A DNA stretch of 64,000 nucleotides, taken from Rugalucina vietnamica. Its lineage: Eukaryota > Mollusca > Bivalvia > Lucinida > Lucinidae. Position 1 is the stretch's first letter. Each line of letters starts with the position of its first letter. Below, piece after piece: positions 11,818-24,700 of the stretch. The stretch lies in NCBI GenBank assembly GCA_964017185.1, contig OZ024869.1, forward strand, positions 69,286,315 to 69,350,314. Reading direction: 5' to 3'. The position numbers and the translations under genes are program-made. The notes beneath the pieces were generated by a model. The model had not been told where the DNA came from. It searched no databases and worked only from the letters and a program-made list of their open reading frames with translations.

Positions 11818-13420
11818 TATATCGCTTGAGCCGTCACAGCCAACAATCAGTGTATCGTCACTCTGTCTGTAACTGATGCTTATTGGCTTCTTAATCCCAT
11901 CTCTTGATGATACAAGATCACAGCGTTTCTCCCCCTCTGCCGAGATCACTTGTATGGTGTCCGAATCCCTATCACAGACTAGAAGATTATTTCCACCATC
12001 ACAGTATAAGCCTCTTGGCCATTTCATTTCTTTATCGGCATATTCATACTCGACTTGATTATTCATTGTCATACATGTAACAGTACGTTTATCACGATCG
12101 GAAACAAACACACCTTCTCCTCTGACCGACAGACGGTGATGTGGAATGGGTATGAGAAAAGACGTGAGCCATCCGGTTGATTCCAAGTTGTTGTAGTAAG
12201 TGTCCGCCCAGGTCCAGGATTTTAATCTCCGCTTCTCCTGGGTCGTTGTGACAGGAGGTCAAGATCTTATCCCCAGTCACGAGGACGTCCCAACATTCCA
12301 TGTCCAGTTGCATAGGTCGCCCTTCTGTTAGACGAGGGAATACTTCAAGTTGTTTAGCTCTTTGTAATGTAACAATTGCGGTTTTAGAGTCTACGATGGA
12401 GATATCCCAGGGTTTTGCGCTTAATTTGACACTGTAAGTCAGCTCATCAGAATTATCCAGCATTTTAATTTATAACAACAAAACCCGTTACATAGAGCCT
12501 GAAATCACCAGACATCTTGACATTTACCTGTTTCTTCGACTGAATCGACTTGCCCAAGAGAATTTTCCGCCCAAATGTTTCGTTTAGGGATCCAAGAGTG
12601 TCTAGTTCCATCTTCAAATGAGCCAGTTTTATGTTCTTTTCAAACTTTAAACTAGTAACGATCGAGTCGTTTGCTATGAAAGATAACCTAGCATTGTAGT
12701 CTTTTAGACATTGGGACACCTGGACATCCGCTGCGAACATTGAGGATGATACGGCGCTTCCTTTGGCATCTTGTAATAGTTTGTTATCCATTTCAAGCAT
12801 CTTCAATGTCGCCTTTAATGTTGATATATGCTTATTGATACGCACCTTGGTTTTCTAGTTGCTTCAACATTTCTTTCTCAAGATTATCAAAAAAAGGTGT
12901 TCATCTCCTTTCTGAATTCTTTGATTTCTTGAATGCATTTTTCTTTCGATCGCTCTAAACTCTTGCTTTCGTTATTCTTACATCCTTTAATTGAGAGCAG
13001 TCATGTTCTAGTGCCTTAATCTTCGACAATAGTGCGTCAATACTTGATACATTATAACTTGATCCCATATCTAGTGCACTAGAGACGTTACAGTCGTAAT
13101 GTTTTACATGCCTGCAACAATCACAGAAAACATCCTGATGGTCATCACAGAAGTACTGGATCTCTTGGTTCTTGTTGCAGCTACAGCTAACAATTCATCG
13201 GAAACATGTCGTTTTTGTGTTCCGCCGCCTAGTGTCTCATCTGCATCTACCTGGCTTCTTGGTACAATGTGATGATTCTGTAACACGGGGAGTTTTCTGT
13301 GGAAGTCTTTGCAATAATCACAGAGGTAATCTAAGCAGTCGCTACAATCTTTCTCAACGTCGTCGACTTTACATGGTCCACATATATTGCTTTGACACTC
13401 ATCGGCTGCAGTTTATCTGT
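11815..13420 (-). pseudogene. B-box / coiled-coil / NHL-like (TRIM-type) pseudogene
   Basis: Reading 13420 to 11815 on the minus strand gives a B-box1-like Cys/His block (C-x4-C-x2-C ... CSDC, CDYC, H). A frame change follows, then a B-box2-like block starting CSCNKNQEIQYFCDDHQDVF. Next comes a coiled-coil region rich in Lys/Leu (IKALEHDC; 12465-12845) and then repeated strands resembling NHL/six-blade propeller units (RAKQLEVF; GDKILTSC; WPRGLYCDGGNNLLVCDRDS; DDTLIVGCDG). This is the layout of the bivalve TRIM-like family, putative ubiquitin-pathway or immune adaptors. At least five frame breaks or stops separate the pieces (about 13210, 12960, 12895, 12848 and 12190), and a stop divides the coil from the propeller at about 12467. 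The 3' end is replaced by a MITE. No RING finger is seen. Decay is far beyond likely sequencing error. Confidence 0.75.
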
Positions 13421-13582
13421 TTTGTACATGTTCGAGCATGCAAGACATATTCAGGCTTTACGATATAAATAAATTGGTTCGAGGATAAAGATCCATAGAT
13501 ACATATACACTTATATTGTAGTTCACACGATACCCAACAGAACCTGTGCAATCAGTTTATTTCATTTTTCTTTCCATTTAAA

Positions 13583-13616
13583 ATGCCATTCGCAGTAAAC
13601 GTTCTAATACTTTTTG
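13583..13616 (+). CDS. Possible orphan signal-peptide first exon
   Basis: ATG followed by MPFAVNVLILF and a consensus donor G|GTAAGT (phase 1). It resembles a secretory first exon, but I could not find a phase-compatible downstream exon on this strand before the complete GST gene. It may be fortuitous. Confidence 0.15.
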
Positions 13617-14033
13617 GTAAGTTTAAAATATAGAAGTTTGAACCTTTAGAAGCAGTGAAATCGTCCAACATTCATATTCCATTACATGTGTCTGCATACA
13701 TGTATTGTGAAAATATTAAAGTTCAACCAGTGGAGAAAAATTTCATAATCATGATAAAAATTCTTCCGCTGAATTAAAAACATCAAACGATTTGAAACTA
13801 AAACTTAAAATAGATTTTATTTGGTAAAACACCCTTTTCACCTGGACTTGACAACATTTTACCGTGAGAGTAGCATTTGTTGATGTACTTACACTTTAAG
13901 AGTCTCGTAAATGTAAAAATAGATCTCGTGGTATAGGGAAAAAATTGGCTATGAAAACGTAAACGGTGTGCTGCAATGAAATACCATACTTAGTGGTTAT
14001 GCTAAGGGAACACAGACGACATTCTATGTTTTT

Positions 14034-14205
14034 TTAAAGCTCGACTGCATAAAGTCTATAGCCAAAGGCGTGCCAGGAAGTTCCTCCGGAGACGAAGCTC
14101 ACTTTAGCAAACTGTCTACCTCCGGGGTTGACTTGTGTCATAACCGTGAAACCTACAGCAGTGGTCGCCAGTGTATTGATGAAAATATGAAAAGTCAAAA
14201 CGGCT
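14034..14205 (-). repeat. Duplicated segment, copy 2 (possible terminal exon)
   Basis: Copy of 10950-11100. On the minus strand, after the acceptor CTGCTGTAG|GT at 14152/14153, an exon of 119 nt (2 + 39 codons including TAA at 14036-14034) reads FTVMTQVNPGGRQFAKVSFV to ...YRLYAVEL. I cannot connect it to an upstream exon. The plus strand also has an open frame across it (STSGVDLCHNRETYSSGRQC), so the strand is not settled. Confidence 0.3.
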
Positions 14206-14209
14206 TCAA

Positions 14210-15657
14210 CAAATGATTAAGAAAATAACATTTTCGGAAAGTGGTTTATGTGCATTTGGCCGACATTTTCATATATATCTTGATACATTTAATCTGTAGT
14301 AGAGAAATACATGTAAGCTAAACGCAAGTCTCATATTTTGACGTTAGTGACGCTCACTGACTTTCATTTAATCAAATGGCGATTGACCGATTTGATATTG
14401 TTCATTTCCTTTTCGTGGTCACTTTTATCTTTATTCTAAAGGGTCTATTTCTTATTGCTTCAGTGAATCAAGCTTCAACATAGGTTACTGATTTCTGAAA
14501 GATAATTCATGAATATTTCACCAACAATGAAATTGGTATTGTGAAATATCAAGATAAGTACATGTACAGATAGCAAATATCCAAAAGGATTGCATTTTAC
14601 TTAATGTTGGAAATGTCCAATTATTAGAAATTTTAGCATACATGTACGTTCTTTCGCAAGAATATGCGGCATTTTATCTTGTACTGAGATGAAATAATGT
14701 ACAAATACCAGTTTGAATAAGGTCCAAGTCCGTACCACGTTGAGGAAAAAGTATTTCCTAACTACAGCGAAAACAAATTACACGTTTATATACTAACGAA
14801 TTACAAATTACACACATACTTACATGAATAAATAATTTGTTTAATGACTGGAAAGCCAATAGAGATAAAATAATATATAGTGAAAAAGTAATGAAATGCA
14901 ATTTATACATTTTGACAAAACATTCAAAGAGGCAATAAACACATTAAAACATCACCTGGCAACGCCTTGTAATGACACGCTACCGGTGTACAAACTTTAC
15001 CTCTATATGGGAAAGGGAAATGATAGAATATAACTTATCCCAATAGACTGTTAGGATTTGTCCAACTTTACATTAAACTACATTTTAAGAACATTTGTTT
15101 GTTTTATTTACAATCTTGTTTTATTCCGTCAAAGATTTCCAACCTGTCTTAAGCAACACATGTATAAAGCAAGCACATGTCTTCAGCAAGCAGTTCCATG
15201 TCCCCCAAACTGATTTTACATGCAAATGATTCTCTATTAGGCAAGCAGCTGTCTTTTGCGGCCATTGTTAAGACAGGTTGGACTGTAGTTTGGATTACTT
15301 GCAACATGCATGTAAATCGTGAACTACACGTTTCTGCTTTCTATAATATAGTACATAATAATTGGCTGTAGCTTATACTAAACGAGGTAAATAACTCTCG
15401 GGGTAGTGTCAGCCCTTTCCTGATCAAAATGAGCGACCGGAGTTCTTAAGATTATCATTTTAAACCATCCACCCACGGTTGAAAAATTGGTATGCCTTAT
15501 CTGAAGGGTAACCTTGCGGTCAAATTGGTTTATATGATCTAAGATGGTTACTTATCTAAATTGAAGTTAAATAAATATTTGACTAGATTTATAAATATTT
15601 GACTAGATTTATGACATTTATGGGCAAACCCATTCGCAAAATCTGTCACAATACACA
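14210..15657. other. Upstream region of the GST gene
   Basis: No exon or element could be supported. A perfect 20-bp tandem duplication (AAATATTTGACTAGATTTAT) lies at about 15573-15612, some 50-85 bp 5' of the GST start codon. I see no clear TATA box. Confidence 0.4.
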
Positions 15658-16742
15658 ATGGTGCTTGAATTTTATTTCGATAATCTTTCACAGCCCTGCA
15701 GGGCGGTTTGGCTTTTCATGAAAGGGACGGGCGTTGATTTTGAGTCAAAACCAATAGACCTTCTAAAAGGTAAGTAAAATGTTTCTTAGACTAGAAGCTT
15801 TAAGAAGCCAATCCGTGATTCTTGTTTAAAATACGTGGTCATTGTAATAATTATGTTGTAACAAAATTAAATTATCATGGAATAAAATAATTATGAACCA
15901 AAGTACGCTTTTTGTGCTAGACCAGATTTGTTTTGTAGACTCGGCAAAGTTTATCTTAGCATTGATACCTACCATGCCGTGCGAGTTCATTGTAAAGTTA
16001 GCATTCTAGAATTGGAACCGTCGCAAACAGTGTGATACATGTATGCTTCATCTGTACAGTTAGAGTTGTATATTCAAATTATAGCCACGACACCCATTGC
16101 ATTGGTTCCTTGCCTTTGCATCAATGCTCTTAAAAAGATTTTGTTGCAGGCGAACAGCACAACCCTGACTTTTTGAAGAAGAACCCGTACAGAAAAGTCC
16201 CACTAATTGTCGATGATGGTTTCGTTCTGGCTGAAAGTCTCGCTATTATGCGATACATAGCCATCAAATACAATGTTCCCGAACATTGGTTCCCCAGGAA
16301 AGACGCCCAGCAGGCAGCAAAACATGATGAATTCCTTCACTGGCAGCATTTGAATATCAGAAAGAACGAATTGCAGATTTTCACTGAGACGTTTCGCACC
16401 CGAATCGGTGTCGGTGAAAGGTACCCAAAGAAACCGTTAGACGAAAAGCTTGTCGCTAGCTTAAAAGAGGATCTAACGAAAGCAATTAACCATATTGCGG
16501 ATTACTACCTGAAAGATCAGCCATACATATGTGGAGACGAAGTTTCGGCAGCAGATCTGATTGGCGTTTGTGAACTGATACATCTCGGAGGTGTAAATGA
16601 AAGCAAGATCTATGAGAACAATGCGAAAGTTAATGCGTGGATTAAGAGAGTTGGTGACAGAATGGCTCTTCACTTTGAAGAAGCCAATATTAAATTGGCA
16701 GGACTGAAGAAAATGTTTAATGATGCGGCAACGTCGGCATAG
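15658..16742 (+). CDS. GSTT: Glutathione S-transferase, theta class (2 exons)
   Basis: Exon 1 is 15658-15769 and exon 2 is 16150-16742 (stop TAG). The donor is AAAAG|GTAAGT and the acceptor TTGTTGCAG, with a phase 1 junction inside a Gly codon. The product is 234 aa, the usual theta-class length. The N-terminal thioredoxin-like domain starts MVLEFYFDNLSQPCRAVW. LSQPCRA is the theta-class signature, with Ser11 as the expected glutathione-activating residue. The glutathione-site segments KVPLIVDDG and ESLAIMRYIA follow in exon 2. The all-helical C-terminal domain then runs to KMFNDAATSA and includes the conserved N-capping-type segment CGDEVSAADL. The role is cytosolic conjugation of glutathione to electrophiles. 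The start is the only in-frame ATG before the conserved first strand. A variant poly(A) signal ATTAAA lies at 16820-16825. The 380-bp intron is unusually small for this window. Confidence 0.93.
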
Positions 16743-16905
16743 AGGGAGTACATTTGTGGATGAATGAGTTTAATGAAACATATTATAACTCGGCAACGCC
16801 ATGTCTCTTTCTTGTCAAAATTAAAGGTTAATCCTTTAGTATCATCATGTAGTCCGATACGTAAAATATATATACATAATATAAAAACAAAACGGTTTAT
16901 ATATT

Positions 16906-18310
16906 TTCAGTGAATATATTTGGAGTGTTTCAAATATATTGTACGTTAAGAATCATCTTCTTAACAGTATTTTGATTATTTGGCCCCTTTGGGAATACAA
17001 GTCTTTGATTTAGACTACACCGATGTAAATTTTTGAAATTGCAGCAAAAATGTCTGGCTTTCGCTGCCAGTTTTGTAAAGGGTCACTGACGAAGGTTCAT
17101 TACCCGAAATTGTACAATATGGCCCATCTTCTCGCTTTCAATGTTTTACTGCTTCCAAAGGATCTAACAATTATTTTTATTTGTAATTACTGCAGCTGGT
17201 GTTGTGCCGTGTGGCGGCCCTAAAAAGTCTCCCCGTACATCATCCATAGTGCAGATTATATTTTTCTTTTGATCCTTTGGGTTCAGTGAATATATTTGGA
17301 GTGTTTCAAATATATTGTACGTTAAGAATCATCTTCTTAACAGTATTTTGATTATTTGGCCCCTTTGGGAATACAAGTCTTTGATTTAGACTACACCGAT
17401 GTAAATTTTTGAAATTGCAGCAAAAATGTCTGGCTTTCGCTGTCAGTTTTGTAAAGGGTCACTGACGAAGGTTCATTACCCGAAATTGTACAATATGGCC
17501 CATCTTCTCGCTTTCAATGTTTTACTGCTTCCAAAGGATCTAACAATTATTTTTATTTGTTATTACTGCAGCTGGTGTTGTGCCGTGTGGCGGCCCTAAA
17601 AAGTCTCCCCGTACATCATCCATAGTGCAGATTATATTTTTCTTTTGATCCTTTGGGTTCAGTGAATATACTTGGAGTGTTTCAAATATATTGTACGTTA
17701 AGAATCATCTTCTTAACAGTATTTTGATTATTTGGCCCCTTTGGGAATACAAGTCTTTGATTTAGACTACACCGATGTAAATTTTTGAAATTGCAGCAAA
17801 AATGTCTGGCTTTCGCTGCCAGTTTTGTAAAGGGTCACTGACGAAGGTTCATTACCCGAAATTGTACAATATGGCCCATCTTCTCGCTTTCAATGTTTTA
17901 CTGCTTCCAAAGGATCTAACAATTATTTTTATTTGCTATTACTGCAGCTGGTGTTGTGCCGTGTGGCGGCCATAAAAAGTCTCCCCGTACATCATCCATA
18001 GTGCAGATTATATTTTTCTTTTGATCCTTTGGGTTCAGTGAATATATTTGGAGTGTTTCAAATATATTGTACGTTAAGAATCATCTTCTTAACAGTATTT
18101 TGATTATTTGGCCCCTTTGGGAATACAAGTCTTTGATTTAGACTACACCGATGTAAATTTTTGAAATTGCAGCAGAAATGTCTGGCTTTCGCTGCCAGTT
18201 TTGTAAAGGGTCACTGACGAAGGTTCATTACCCGACATTGTACGATATGGCCCATCTTCTCGCTTTCAATGTTTTACTGCTTCCAAAGGATCTAACAATT
18301 ATTTTTATTA
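16906..18310 (+). repeat. Tandem array, 376-bp unit, 3.7 copies
   Basis: Units start at 16906, 17282, 17658 and 18034, each beginning TTCAGTGAATATA. They differ at only a few positions (for example GCTGCCAG/GCTGTCAG, and TTTGTAATTAC/TTTGTTATTAC/TTTGCTATTAC). The last unit stops after AACAATTATTTTTATT. No unit has a long ORF. A much more diverged single unit lies in the opposite orientation at about 35264-35590. The array lies between the GST gene and the 3' end of the CUB gene. Confidence 0.92.
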
Positions 18311-18808
18311 TAAACGGTACTTCAACGCTTTTGAAAAGTTAACATTTTATTACACTGGGGACTAGAAGAAAACACGATGACAAACAATTAATCTATTTGC
18401 ATATTGCATGTTTATAAAATAAAGTTCAAACAGAGTCTGAATGTTTTTTTTCCCCCGAAAGTCTCGCTATTATCACTTGTCCACCTCAAGTCAGAGTCTG
18501 TGAATGCAAGCATTTTCTTGACACTTTCTGTCAACTTGATAAGTAAAACAAAGCAAATCTATTGACCATATTAAAATACTCTAATTAGTCATATAAAATA
18601 AAGGTACAAAATATGGTTACATTTACTACCATTAGATCTTCACTCATTTTAAACATCAATATCTTAAACAAATTATATAGATTATACATCCATGGACACG
18701 GAAATCGTCAGCAATTCATGCCACTACAAATTCGACGATTTGTTGTCATTGTAACAGTTGCAACCTGCATAAGAAATTATAACATTTAGAAAACTGGAAA
18801 GAAAACAG
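18311..18808. other. 3' flank of the CUB gene
   Basis: No repeat or gene seen. On the minus strand an AATAAA (complement of TTTATT, about 18347-18352) is a possible poly(A) signal for the CUB gene, some 460 bp past its stop codon. Confidence 0.3.
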
Positions 18809-21722
18809 TTAGCATGACCAATAAGCATGCATGCGAACAGACTTCTCGACGACGGTGGCAGAACTAGCTTCAGTAGTTTGGTGAATTATTGGAACCGGTT
18901 TCATGGTAGACATAGACGCTGTCAGTGAAAATGGTGTACTTGTTGATGGAGATACGGTGCTTGTTGTTGAGATTTCCTTGGGTAACCATGATACGGTGTT
19001 GGGGACAGTGTCTGAAAATAAAATTAGTTGTGTTGCACATAAAGAGGTCAATGTAACGATTTTCGTCGGGTTAAAAGAATCGAGAGATACAACACTGATG
19101 AGCAGTAGTCATGCAGTCTCAAATGTCGATCAAAACTCCAAATGGCCAATAAATACTCTTAAAGGAAAATGCAATATTGACACCAGATGATATGAAATGA
19201 AATTTCTTGACTCCCTAAACTAAAATCGACTTAATTAGACGGCCATATTCAATATTTATGGTGCTATATGACGTCAGAAAGCCCTAATTAAATATGCATA
19301 ATCAACATTATGCAAACTTTCATGTCAGTCTTTGTTCATGTCATTGCTTCCTCGGAACCCGGCGAATGTTAATGCACGGAAAAACATGTTTGATCGCTAT
19401 TATTGCATAAATGTTTCGTAAAAGTTTCCAAAATGGACTTTTGATGCTTTATTTTGAGGAACTATTTTGTTTGAAATGGCTGAGTGGCTGCACTTATAGA
19501 AAAGATATGCACTTTCAGATAAATTTATATACTTTTAGTTCTACCTGAACATGTTCACTTCGAATCACGGTGACTATCAGTGGTACCTTAGATAGGTCTA
19601 CAGCAAACTGAAGATAATCCACTTCAGTGGAACCCTGTCCCACGTATGCACAATTATGATTACACCAGTTCTTGGGTTTCAACTGACAACTGAAAGAACT
19701 TACGGACACGTCCTAAGGTATGTCTGTAAGTGGCATTAAACCCCAGCCCACTATACCAGCTGTTTGTTACGAAGTGTGCAAACACGACTCTGTTATACGA
19801 CACCATTATTTTATCTGGAATGAAGAAGCCACAAATCTCCATTTCTTCCTCTCCCACCTCGAAATACCCGTCATAGATCTGAAAAGGGAATACAAACATA
19901 GAATAATACGTCTTAGAGCTCAGTGACAAGTAGGGGTGGGGTTATCATATTAGTAGAACAAATGAGCCGTAAAATACTCGTAGAGCAGAAAACTGAAACA
20001 AAAATGATGAGATATTTATTACGATGCAAGGCGTGTCTGTTTCTCTGCTTGTTTTGCCTGTCGCACAGAACGAGAATGGACATACTCATTACTATGAAAA
20101 GCTATATATTGCAAAAATAATATTTTAAAATGCCTTAATATAATCCAATGATACAATTAATTGTTGTGTTTATTGCTGAAATAGAATTAAAGAATGATTA
20201 AATTCCAGTGATAAGAAATGAAAGACACTCATATGATCTAGGGAAATAGAATTTCAAATTGACTTTATTAGTGCTAGATCTTCACAAACATGCAATATTC
20301 GAGGAATACTGATTACCATGCACTTTTATTAGGCCTTTCAGAACTTCAGAGCTCTGAGGATATGTTTCACTAAGCATCAAGCGAAACACGACAGAATTGT
20401 AGCGCATTAAAAGTAAGACTTAAAAGTAAGATATTGATACCCCTATTCATAAAAGCGAACTCGTACATTCATTTCGCATACTAAGGGGAGTGTGTAAAGC
20501 AATACCACGTGATAATGATACACAATAACGTGGAGCAAACCTTGAGACTGTCCCCAGCACATGATGAGAAACCGCTGTGTATGTGGATATCCTTGACCTC
20601 TAGTCTGATTACGTGGTATTCAGGGGCGACAATCACCCAGATAGTATTGGCATTGTGATCGTACATCCCGTCATTGTTGTAATCGGTCGCCGTAAAGACG
20701 CCGCTATTGTAGGGGAGAATACCGCCAAATGTTGCGTTGACGTCTGCAGGAACAAAACAAATCATGATATGTAATCGGATTCTCAGTATATTTGAAGCCT
20801 ATATTATAACTTTATTTGTCTTTCATCTTTGACATGACAATTTTTCTTACCATACTATTAAAGGAAATGGCGGAATTATATAAAATATAATGAAAACACT
20901 AGATAAGGTCGGGAAAAGGTGTACGAGGACAACTTACAACGGTGAACATCAGGATAACATGTCCGTAAAATGAATACACTTCATGTCCCATTTTTAGCTC
21001 ACCTGAGCCGAAGGCTCATAGGTGAGCTTATAGTATACCCATGCTCCGGCGTCCGTCCGTCGTCCGTCCGTCGTCCACAATTTCAAAGATCTTCTTCTCT
21101 GAAACCGCTGGGCCGGTTGTTCTCATATTACACATACACCATATACAGGTAGGGGGAAAGAATAATTGTTGTTGTTTTTTGTTTGATCGGATAAGGACTC
21201 TGGTTACTATGGTAACTTACGCTTCCCATAGACTTATAATGGGAAAAAGTGAAAATTGCCAGTTTTTGCTGTCTTGTTGGAGATATTTGAATTTTGTTTT
21301 TGCAGAAATGTTTATTGAGTAGTCCTCTACGTTTCATGTGACTTTTGTCCTAATCCTTTATTTTGATTGGTTGCAGGGGCACCATATAGGACAAAATTTC
21401 GAAAAGCATTCAAAATCTTCTTCTCAGAAACTGTCGAGGGGATTAAGCCTGTACTTTGTATACATGTTCCTGACAGTGGCCTCTACATAATTTGTGTTTT
21501 TATTCCAGGCGGATAAGAACTCTGGTTGCTATGGCAACTTAAAGTTTCCATAGACTTATAATGGGAAAAATGGAAATCGGCTATTTTTCCGCTAAAATTG
21601 CAGACATTTGAGTTTTGTTTTTGCATAAATGTTTATTGAGTAGTGTTTGACGTTTCTTGTGAGTTTTGTCCTAATCCTTTATTTTGATTGGTTGCTGGGG
21701 CCCCATAAAGGGCAAAATTTTG

Positions 21723-21756
<34 letters not shown>

Positions 21757-24700
21757 CTCCTCAGAAACTGTAAAGTGGATGAATCCTGTCCTTTGTATAC
21801 ATGTAACTGACAGTAGCCTCTACATAATTTGTGTTTTTTATTCCAGTCGGATAAGAACTCTGGTTGCTATGGTTTCCATAGACTTATAATGGGAAAAGTG
21901 GGAAAGTGGTAATTAGCTGTTTTTTCTGGACCAATTGTAGGTATTTGAATTTTGTCTTTGCAGAAATATTTATTGAGTATATCTCTATGTTTCATGTGAC
22001 TTTTTTCCTAATCCTTTATTTTGATTGGTTGCTGGGGCCACATAAAGGGTAAAATTTCGAAAAACATTTAAAAATCTTCTCCTCAGAAATAATCTACGGC
22101 ATGAAGCCTGTACTTTGTATACATGTTCCTAACAGTAGTCTCTAAATAATTTGTGTTTTTTATTTCAGTCGGATAAGAAATCTGGTTGCTATGGCAACTT
22201 AAAGTTTTGATAGACTGAAAACGGGAAAAGTGGAAATTGGCTATTTTTTCTGGTCCAATCGCAGATATTTGAATTCTATTTTTTGCAGATCTATGTTTAT
22301 AAAGTAGTCCTCTACAGTTTGGTTGACTTTTGTCCTAATCCTTTATTTTGATTGGTTGGTGGGGCCCCATAAAGGGCAAATTTTCTAAATAAATATTTGG
22401 TTAATATAGCAGATCTCAGGTGAGCGTTTACAGGACCGTTGGTCCTCTGGTTATAAAGTTAAACTTGGGTATGCAAGAGAATACCTATTTTCTTGTTTTG
22501 GCGCCAAAACATAGATTGTAGGTACTCGAAAGAACCACCTCCCTTGGTGGTTCCAACGTGGACCCACAATCTATGTTTCGAGCAAAAATATGAAAAATAT
22601 CAAAAGTTTTCTACTGAAATGTTTCATTTTTTACAACTTTTAAAATCATTATATATTGCATGTGCCTGTTTTTATAATGGTGAAAACAAAACAGAGTATA
22701 GGAACATTGCATCTCCCGCATATTTCAAAGAATTGCATATGAGCCTGTGTGTGAGAAAATCAACAATTTTGGTCTCCGACCAGGTCCGACACAAACCGGG
22801 CTGTACAGTCAAAGAAGAAGGTTAGATGCTGGAGAATTTCGGATTTAGAAAGTAGAGGAATTGTACTATCCGTGTAGCGAATACAAAGGCGCTAATAAGC
22901 TTTGCAGTTACTGCGAAGCTAATCTGTGCCTTTGTTTTCGCATAAGCGAAAATCCGGTTTTCTCATGACGCGGCTCATATCATGGACGTTAAGATCTCAT
23001 CACACATAAGCGAACGTCTCTCGACGTAGACATGCGCAGACTTGGTTTTATTATAAAAAGTAATTAAATTGTTTGATTTATTGTTTTACGTCCCTTTCAA
23101 CAGCTAACATCCCGACATGACCGTAGCTGTTGACTGGGATGTAAAGTAATATATCGAACAAACAAAAACTATTTTTCGGAATTAAACGCAAGTCTGCGTC
23201 GAGAGATTTTCGCTTATGTGTGACGAGGCGTTAAGAACGGAAACAATAGACCTGTGGTGCTGTAGTATATGAGGAACTTGACATTTGGCGGAGCCCGAAG
23301 GTGCACGTATAACACGTTAGACACTGACGTCATTGGTGGCGATGGAGGGCTTCCTCCACAGAGTAGGTCTACTGTCCCATTATCATTTGAGACCTGTGTG
23401 GAACATTTAATGTCGATATTCACTGCATTTAGACATACTAAAGTGTTAATGTCCATGTATGAAAATTATTTCTTTTTAATTTAGATCGATAAGAAGAAAT
23501 TAAAACCCAGCAAACTGATTGACGATTAGATTTTTTATATCGCAATTATAGCCAAACTGAGCTCGGTTCTATTGCCACTAGGGAGGCGTCATTTAACAAT
23601 ACGTTGTTATACCAAGCGAGAAAATATGTACTTTCGTGGTGGAAAGGAAAAGCAAAATACTCTTACATGTACCGTGAATCATTGTGTAGCTCATAAGTTG
23701 AGCTAGCTCATAAGTTGACCATCTCGTTTCCTGCTATGAGAGTCCCTTACAATGGCAATCTTTTCAAGTAATAATGAAATCGCATCAGGAAAACATGTCC
23801 GTGAAATGCCCCACGTTTTATAGTAAATCTGAGGTTCGCAGGGGTATACCTTTTTTCTTATTTTTATCCAGAACATGGATTGTGGGTACTCGTTCGAACC
23901 GCCTCGCCGATTGTGTACCCACAATATATGTTTTGAGCAAAAATATTAAATATATTAAACATTTTCTGATGAAATTTTCATTTTTTACAGCTAATCAAAT
24001 CTCTGTATATTGCATGGGCTAGTTTTCATAATGGTACCTCAATGAAATAGTCACAATCCTCTGTCCATTGTAAGCGCATCTCAGCCATATAGATTTGTAT
24101 GGCAGGGACATGTTTCTGTTGCCTGATTGTCCATAGACAGTCAAAACGTATATCCGTATCAAAGGAGCCAAACTGCCCAGCAATAGCCCAGGTTTGGTAA
24201 CCGCAATTTACATCTGAAAACATGCAATGCTGATAAAGACTATTATATAGCATAGCACACGTGTACAATACTGAATGTTTATTGTAACGGAATTTTTGAC
24301 TATGGAATGATTGCATTCATTAAACAGCAGTCACACAGTAGCGGATAAGTGAAACGCGCGCCGGGCGTGTTGAAAAAATTGCAAAATTCCAAATACTCCA
24401 GACGCACGTCAGAGACACGTTCAAAGCGCGTTACGAGCACGTTGGGTACGCTTGGTGTACGTCCGGTGCGCATCGCTGTACGTCGCTAAAAATCGTCGCG
24501 CGTTTCGTGCGCGTTTGGGATCAAAATGTTTTTAAACATGCTTAAAAATTTTCTAGAAGCTCGGCGTGTCCCGAACGTGTGACTTATACGTTTCGAATAA
24601 GTTCCACACGCGCTACAGGCGCGTTGAATACGCTTCGAACGCGTTTGGCACACGTTTAAGGCACGTCAGTGTACGCTACATGCGCGTTCCGATTTTATGA

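Noticed and set aside
16473-16673. Minus-strand open frame across the GST exon
   Set aside because: Antisense shadow of the conserved GST coding sequence.
19515-19693. Possible extra exon downstream of CUB3 (LKPKNWCNHNCAYVGQ...)
   Set aside because: Protein-like, but it lies just past the donor of the CUB3 exon and would need either a ~14-nt intron or a frameshift. The donor at 19704/19703 joins in phase to the terminal exon at 19011 instead. It could be a decayed or alternative exon.
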